Positions 22,282-25,795 of a stretch of 25,795 nt of DNA are shown here, piece after piece. The notes under the pieces were generated by a model. The model was not told the origin of the DNA. It saw only the letters and a program-made list of their open reading frames with translations, and made no database searches. Position numbers and translations under genes: made by a program. Source of the stretch: DASXVX01 sp036504075 (lineage in GTDB: Bacteria > Bacillota > Sulfobacillia > Symbiobacteriales > Symbiobacteriaceae); assembly GCA_036504075.1 (NCBI GenBank), contig DASXVX010000036.1:1-25795 (forward strand), in the 5' to 3' direction. Position 1 is the stretch's first letter; every line of letters begins with the position of its first letter.

Positions 22282-23082
22282 ATGCCGAAGCGTAGTTACA
22301 AGCGCACACTGGGTTTCGTGTTGGCGACGATGCTCGCAGGCGGGCTGTTGGCTTTTGCCGCCGTCAGCGTGTTGCGCTGGCACGGCGGGCAGATTGCCGG
22401 CGTACCGGAGTCGCGGTCGATCTCAGCCGCAGTGCTGGAACTGGGCAAGTCGCCGCTGCTGGTTCAGGAAACGGCCCACCGGTTGTCTACGTCGCGGGTG
22501 GGTTTCGCCGTGGACATCGACAAGGATACGTACCTGATCATTTCGACCGGAGACGGGGGCGAACGGATCGCCATGGACACCGTTCGGGTCCGGTCCGGCA
22601 AAATGGCCGACGTGCTCCTGAAACAGAGCCCGAACGGGTCCCGGTTGCTGGTCGTGAGGGTGGCCGGCAAAGACGTGAAGGGCCTCCTGCTCCGCTATTA
22701 CATCGACAACACGGTCATCATCCCGTCGATGGTCAACCCGAACTACGTCCCGCCGGTGGCCTTGCCCGCCAAGACGAATCTGGTGCTGGTGGAACCCCGC
22801 GCCGGCGCCCGCATCGCCGGCAAGACCATGATGGTCTCCGGATTCGCCCGCCTGGGGGTGGACGAGCGGTTCAGCGTCAAGGTGATCGCCGACGGCAAGG
22901 GCGTCGTGCTGGCCTCGCAGGAAGGACTCCGGGCGGCGGCCCTGGCGCCGGACTGGGGCTCCTTCTGGGAGACGATTCAGGTGCAGCTGCCGCAGGGCAT
23001 TACCGGCGTGAATGCCACGGTCATTCTGTTGAACGAGAAGACCGGTGAGAAGATCTCGGTGCCGGTGCATTTCGGCAAGTAA
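22282..23082 (+). CDS. Exported or membrane-anchored Gmad2-domain protein
   Basis: This 266-aa protein has a basic N terminus and a hydrophobic helix (about 10-29, LGFVLATMLAGGLLAFAAVS), either a signal or an anchor. A strand-rich central domain (about 45-150) follows, with TYLIISTGDGGERI and a repeated LLVVRVAGKDVKGLLLRYY region. The C-terminal Gmad2 domain (about 160-265) is the immunoglobulin-like fold linked to spore germination proteins, with PRAGARIAGKTMMVSGFAR and a final VPVHFGK strand. GAGGAGGG stands 9 bases before the ATG. It acts outside the membrane. A broken copy lies just upstream, so the pair arose by duplication. Confidence 0.85.
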   Translation: MPKRSYKRTLGFVLATMLAGGLLAFAAVSVLRWHGGQIAGVPESRSISAAVLELGKSPLLVQETAHRLSTSRVGFAVDIDKDTYLIISTGDGGERIAMDTVRVRSGKMADVLLKQSPNGSRLLVVRVAGKDVKGLLLRYYIDNTVIIPSMVNPNYVPPVALPAKTNLVLVEPRAGARIAGKTMMVSGFARLGVDERFSVKVIADGKGVVLASQEGLRAAALAPDWGSFWETIQVQLPQGITGVNATVILLNEKTGEKISVPVHFGK

Positions 23083-23089
23083 AACAGCA

Positions 23090-23115
23090 GGTGCGGCGCC
23101 GGATGGCGCCGCACC
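23090..23115. terminator. Bidirectional hairpin terminator between convergent genes
   Basis: GGTGCGGCGCC (23090-23100) and GGCGCCGCACC (23105-23115) form a perfect 11-bp stem with a GGAT loop. GTACTTTCT follows on the plus strand and TGCTGTTTTA on the minus strand. It serves the Gmad2 gene and the nucleotidyltransferase gene. Confidence 0.7.
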
Positions 23116-23122
23116 GTACTTT

Positions 23123-23320
23123 CTAGCAGTAGCGGGACCGGAGCAACCAGCGCAGTTCTGGCAGCGACTGCCGGACCAGGTCTCCGTCACCGTCTTCGTA
23201 GCGGCCGCAGCGAATGGAGACGGCCGCCCGGACGGCCTGATGCCACCGTTCGTCCAGCATTCGCAGGGCCCAGTCGGCCCCTGCTGATTTAGTCGTCGGC
23301 ATGCCGGTCTCCAGGGCGCA
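23123..23320 (-). pseudogene. Detached C-terminal part of the nucleotidyltransferase in the shifted frame
   Basis: This 65-residue frame begins CALETGMPTTKSAGADWALRML and ends WLLRSRYC before a TAG at 23123-23125. It is the missing C terminus of the gene upstream and overlaps its terminal nonsense tail. The whole gene (23123-23873) is 751 bases, one more than a multiple of three, and would give about 249 aa once corrected, normal for the family. It has no start or ribosome site of its own. Confidence 0.8.
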
Positions 23321-23873
23321 GGCGGGACCGGAGCAGGTTCAGGAACTCGCACGCCGCCTCCTGGGCGGTTTCGGCGGCCCCGCGGACTTCGGCCAGGAAT
23401 TGCCGGACGGATTTTCGCACGTGCTCCCCGGAAACCACCGGGAAAACCGCCTGCGGCTCGGGACCGAAACAGGCGATGCCCTGTTCCCGCATGTTATAAA
23501 TGTTGTCTGCCGAAAGCAGGATTTCGCCCACCCGCGGCACGAAAACGCCCCGCTCGCAGCCGGGCACCGGTGCGGTCGTGCCTTCGGCCGTGAGCATTTC
23601 CCGGGGTGCGTAGTCGCCTTCGAGGCGCGCCGCATCCGGGAAGCGCCGTCGCAGCTCGTGGTGCAGTTGCGTCACCGCCAGCCCATCTTCCTGGGAGAGC
23701 TTTCCGTCCATCACCACCAGGAAGTCCACATCGCTGGTCGCCTCGCAGAAGTCGCCCATGGTTAAAGAGCCACCAAGGTAGACCCCTACCAGGCGGTCGC
23801 CCAATATGACGAGAAGCCCGCTTACGAGCGCTTGCATGGTGCTGCGAATCGTGTCCGGTAGTTGGTGGAGCAT
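23289..23873 (-). CDS. Aminoglycoside-type nucleotidyltransferase, truncated by a frameshift
   Basis: From ATG at 23873 (GAGGAGG 8 bases before it), the frame gives 194 aa. The N-terminal nucleotidyltransferase motif is GVYLGGSLTMGDFCEATSDVDFLVV (about 32-56), with GGS and two Asp as in ANT/AadA-type adenylyltransferases. A helical DUF4111-like domain follows to EFLNLLRSRL, and then the frame ends in RPGDRHADD and a stop. The expected LETG..T.K..A.WAL continuation is found one base out of phase, so one extra base (probably a C near 23320) truncates the protein. The family adenylylates aminoglycosides such as streptomycin or spectinomycin. The substrate here is unknown, and activity without the C-terminal part is doubtful. 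A longer upstream read to 23957 is not coding. Confidence 0.85.
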   Translation of the reverse strand: MLHQLPDTIRSTMQALVSGLLVILGDRLVGVYLGGSLTMGDFCEATSDVDFLVVMDGKLSQEDGLAVTQLHHELRRRFPDAARLEGDYAPREMLTAEGTTAPVPGCERGVFVPRVGEILLSADNIYNMREQGIACFGPEPQAVFPVVSGEHVRKSVRQFLAEVRGAAETAQEAACEFLNLLRSRLRPGDRHADD

Positions 23874-23922
23874 CAAGCGAACCTCCTCAGGAAAGGGACG
23901 GCAGGCCACAGCCTGCCCGGCT

Positions 23923-24981
23923 CTATCGGGCCGGGACAAAGAAAAACGCCACCGCAATAATGAAATACGCAGCCAGCAGCATGAATCCTTCCAGCCAGTT
24001 CGTCTCCCCGTCCCGGGTAATCTGATTCACCGTCAGCACCGAGATGAGGATCGCCACCAGCTCGGAGGGTTGGAACTCCAGGGACATCCCCGACCCGAAG
24101 AGGTGTGAGGCCAGCACGGCAATCGGCGCGACCAGGAGCGCAATCTGGGTGGTGGAGCCAATGGCGATTTCGACGGCAATCGCCATCCGATCCTGCAGGG
24201 CCATGGTCACAGCAGTGGCATGTTCGGCGGCGTTGCCGACCAGAGCCACTACCACAATGCCGACAAACAATTCGGACCAGCCCAGCTGGTTTATGACCGG
24301 TTCCAGGCTGCCGACCAGAATTTCGGACATGACCACCACGCCTGCAGTGGCCCCGAGGAGGACCGCGAGGGCGGTCCTTTTCGACCATTTGGCCTGCTCA
24401 TGCATACCGGCTTCAGCGACGAACAGGTGGGAGTGGGTCTTGAACGAAAAGTAGAGGCTGGCGGCGTACACGACGAGCAGCGTGACCGCCGTCCAGAGCG
24501 AGAGCGTCTGCAGGCCCGGCTCCTTCATGGGGTGGGCACCGGCATGGAAGATGGCCGGCACCACCAGCGCAGCCAGGGCGATGAACATGAGGCTTACGTT
24601 GAAACGGGCCACGTTCCGGTTGAAAACCTGGGCCTTGTGCTTCAGGCCGCCGGCGAAGGCGGCTGCGCCGAGCACCAGCAGCGAGTTGCCGAGAATGGAG
24701 CCGGTTATCGAGGCCTTGACCACTTCGAAAAGCCCGGCCCGGATGGCCAGAATGATAATGATGAGCTCGGCGGCATTGCCGAATGTGCCGTTTAGAAACC
24801 CGCCGATGCGCGGCCCGCTGTGAATGGCCACTGCTTCGGTGGCTTGCCCCATCCACGCGGCCAGCCGGAGTACGGCGATCCCAGAAGCGACAAACGCGAT
24901 GGTCGGATTGTGACCGATGAAGTCGGCCCACAGGGCAACCGGAATCCCGAGCAGCAGGACGTCCGCATATGACACAGACAT
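23923..24981 (-). CDS. CAX-type Ca2+/H+ antiporter (CaCA superfamily)
   Basis: This 352-aa integral membrane protein has about 11 hydrophobic helices and the two inverted alpha-repeat motifs that form the ion site: GGFLNGTFGNAAELIIII (about 60-77) and VVALVGNAAEHATAVTMAL (about 235-253). Each holds the GNAAE core. An acidic or His-rich loop lies near the middle (HAGAHPMKEPG, HSHLFVAEAGMHEQ). It would expel Ca2+ in exchange for protons. The ATG at 24981 (AAGGGA close upstream) gives a protein of the family's usual length. The longer upstream read has no hydrophobic or homologous content. The nucleotidyltransferase gene starts 49 bp after its stop. Confidence 0.94.
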   Translation of the reverse strand: MSVSYADVLLLGIPVALWADFIGHNPTIAFVASGIAVLRLAAWMGQATEAVAIHSGPRIGGFLNGTFGNAAELIIIILAIRAGLFEVVKASITGSILGNSLLVLGAAAFAGGLKHKAQVFNRNVARFNVSLMFIALAALVVPAIFHAGAHPMKEPGLQTLSLWTAVTLLVVYAASLYFSFKTHSHLFVAEAGMHEQAKWSKRTALAVLLGATAGVVVMSEILVGSLEPVINQLGWSELFVGIVVVALVGNAAEHATAVTMALQDRMAIAVEIAIGSTTQIALLVAPIAVLASHLFGSGMSLEFQPSELVAILISVLTVNQITRDGETNWLEGFMLLAAYFIIAVAFFFVPAR

Positions 24982-25000
24982 CGATTCCCTTCTACACAAA

Positions 25001-25030
25001 GCACTTCTCCAGGATTCTCCAAGGTTCTCG
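25001..25030 (-). promoter_or_regulatory. Three 10-bp direct repeats upstream of the antiporter gene
   Basis: On the minus strand the sequence reads GAGAACCTTG, GAGAATCCTG, GAGAAGTGCT, placing GAGAA on one face of the helix every 10 bases. The repeats lie 20-49 bp before the ATG, between any promoter and the ribosome site. They may be a regulator site or a leader element. No known family is assigned. Confidence 0.45.
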
Positions 25031-25183
25031 GATATCCTTTCGGTCGGGGGAGTATCCCGCCCAAAGATGGGGAGTCTATACCCAATGGCGCCCACCTGGT
25101 CGAATTCTAGCGAATCATTGCGTATCAGCCGTGATTGTGTTGGCTCTTGTGGACAGGCAGTCGTCAAGGGGCCGTGGTCCGCG

Positions 25184-25213
25184 TTGATGGCGGCCGGGGG
25201 CATCCGGTATACT
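25184..25213 (+). promoter_or_regulatory. Sigma-A promoter for the riboswitch transcript
   Basis: TTGATG (25184-25189) and TATACT (25208-25213) are separated by 18 bases. Transcription should start near 25220, exactly where the riboswitch P1 stem begins. Confidence 0.75.
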
Positions 25214-25220
25214 CTGCCTA

Positions 25221-25350
25221 CACGCTAAATCCCGAAAGGGGGCGGGGGAACCAAACGGCGCCGGTCATGGCGCCCGGGGTGAATGCGGCTTGGCAGAGCC
25301 GCTAGGGTTACTTTGGCAACCCGAATCCGTCAGCTAACCCCGCAAGCGTA
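25221..25350 (+). ncRNA. c-di-AMP riboswitch (ydaO/yuaA type)
   Basis: The conserved ydaO segments appear in order: ACGCTAAATCCCG (25222-25234), GGCGGGGGAACCAAA (25241-25255), CGGGGTGAATGC (25275-25286), GCTAGGGTTACTTTGGCAAC (25301-25320), CCGAATCCGTCAGCTAACC (25321-25339) and CGCAAGCGTA (25341-25350). Stem P1 pairs ACGCT (25222-25226) with AGCGT (25345-25349). In known cases c-di-AMP binding turns the downstream gene off. No T-rich terminator is visible between the aptamer and the gene, so control may act at the ribosome site or through a structure I cannot resolve. Confidence 0.93.
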
Positions 25351-25427
25351 GTCAAAGGGGCCGGTCCAACGCCATCCCCGGACAGTTTGGCGAGCGGCAG
25401 CGCCCTATCCCAAGGAGGAAGGACCAC

Positions 25428-25610
25428 TTGAAACAGATGCAGCAAGTGACCCCGTACGGCGGAGACCCTCCGCAACTGTTCAGGCGGGCGACTAACCAGA
25501 AGCGGAAGCCGGTTCAATCCACTGCGGCGATTCTGGCGCAAGGCGTTACGCTCTCGCAGGTACAACAAGCGGTGAAACGGCTGCGGCCCCTTATTGAACG
25601 GGGCGACTAA
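25428..25610 (+). CDS. 60-aa protein of unknown function under c-di-AMP riboswitch control
   Basis: TTG at 25428 follows AAGGAGGAAGG with ideal spacing. The protein is basic, with a polar Q/P-rich first half (residues 1-30, including NQKRKPVQ) and a helical second half (TLSQVQQAVKRLRPLIERGD). There is no signal peptide or membrane helix. The stop is followed 21 bases later by a strong terminator, so this is a complete one-gene transcript. Genes under this riboswitch usually encode cell-wall hydrolases, K+ transporters or osmolyte proteins. This one is none of these by eye, and I do not recognise it. Confidence 0.75.
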   Translation: MKQMQQVTPYGGDPPQLFRRATNQKRKPVQSTAAILAQGVTLSQVQQAVKRLRPLIERGD

Positions 25611-25631
25611 TTTTGACGGTCCGACTCAGCA

Positions 25632-25660
25632 CCAGGTACGCCTATGCGTACCTGGTTTTT
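25632..25660 (+). terminator. Rho-independent terminator, also the likely target site of the adjacent group II intron
   Basis: CCAGGTACGC (25632-25641) pairs perfectly with GCGTACCTGG (25646-25655) around CTAT, and TTTTT follows. It ends the 60-aa gene's transcript. The intron 5' end follows within 5 bases, which is the known insertion habit of bacterial class C group II introns. Confidence 0.93.
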
Positions 25661-25664
25661 CGCG

Positions 25665-25795
25665 GTGCGCCTCGCAGTCATGCAAGTCAGGAGGTTCAAG
25701 TCCTCCCAAGGCCGTTTATCCTGTTCGGTCTTGTAACTGAAAGACAAACAAGTGGAAATCCCACTTGGGCAGTGCGCCCCGGTGACGGGGCGTGC
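25665..25795 (+). mobile_element. 5' end of a group II intron (probable class C), truncated by the window edge
   Basis: The sequence begins GTGCGCC, matching the group II 5' consensus GUGYG. It continues with features typical of bacterial domain I: GGAGGTTCAAGTCCTCCC, a middle TTGTAACTGAAAG segment, TCCCACTTGGGCAGTGC, and a GTGA tetraloop hairpin in CGCCCCGGTGACGGGGCG (25776-25793). The insertion directly after a terminator T run supports class C. The rest, including any reverse transcriptase, lies beyond the window. Confidence 0.82.

Overview
The window is high-GC DNA with Gram-positive style signals: strong AGGAGG ribosome sites, many GTG/TTG starts, a c-di-AMP (ydaO-type) riboswitch, a spore-germination (Gmad2) domain and a Tad pilus operon without an outer-membrane secretin. 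Group II intron ends occur at both edges. This suggests a high-GC, intron-rich, probably spore-forming Firmicute. Symbiobacterium or a relative is my best guess; it is an inference, not a database match.

Layout. 1-115: 3' end of a group II intron (domains V and VI), followed by a 21-bp tandem repeat array. 421-2364 (+): a multi-zinc-ribbon protein and a protein with a duplicated domain plus PGSGE repeats. 2404-11418 (-): a long operon read right to left from a good sigma-A promoter at 11483-11510: three TadE/TadG-like pseudopilins, CpaB, TadB, TadC, a Flp-like pilin, TadZ/CpaE, CpaF/TadA, a membrane-anchored FHA protein and a small ORF of unclear start. 11629-17002 (+, divergent): a von Willebrand A protein (reading frame broken by one base), a pseudokinase-PP2C phosphatase fusion, and a zinc-ribbon Ser/Thr kinase with a repeated ectodomain. 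17196-19783 (-): GH31 alpha-glucosidase and a small coupled gene. 20001-21088 (+): a YkgJ-like Cys-cluster protein and a Mug-type DNA glycosylase. 21174-21797 (+): a DUF47/PhoU-like protein with a terminator. 21934-23082 (+): a decayed Gmad2 gene followed by an intact paralogue. 23123-24981 (-): a frameshifted aminoglycoside-type nucleotidyltransferase and a CAX-type Ca2+/H+ antiporter. 25184-25660 (+): promoter, c-di-AMP riboswitch, a 60-aa gene and a terminator, directly followed by the 5' end of a second group II intron.

How it may work together. The Tad operon would build a surface pilus or secretion machine. The divergent vWA / PP2C / kinase trio, with the FHA phosphothreonine reader placed inside the Tad operon, looks like a complete write-erase-read phosphosignalling set beside the pilus. 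The trio resembles the TerY-P triad (vWA + PP2C + kinase) described for tellurium-resistance gene clusters, but no TerD or TerC gene is seen here. The most interesting items are this signalling-pilus locus with its pseudokinase-phosphatase fusion, the c-di-AMP riboswitch that controls only a 60-aa protein, and the live/dead Gmad2 pair. Two genes carry one-base frameshifts, which may be real decay or sequencing errors.
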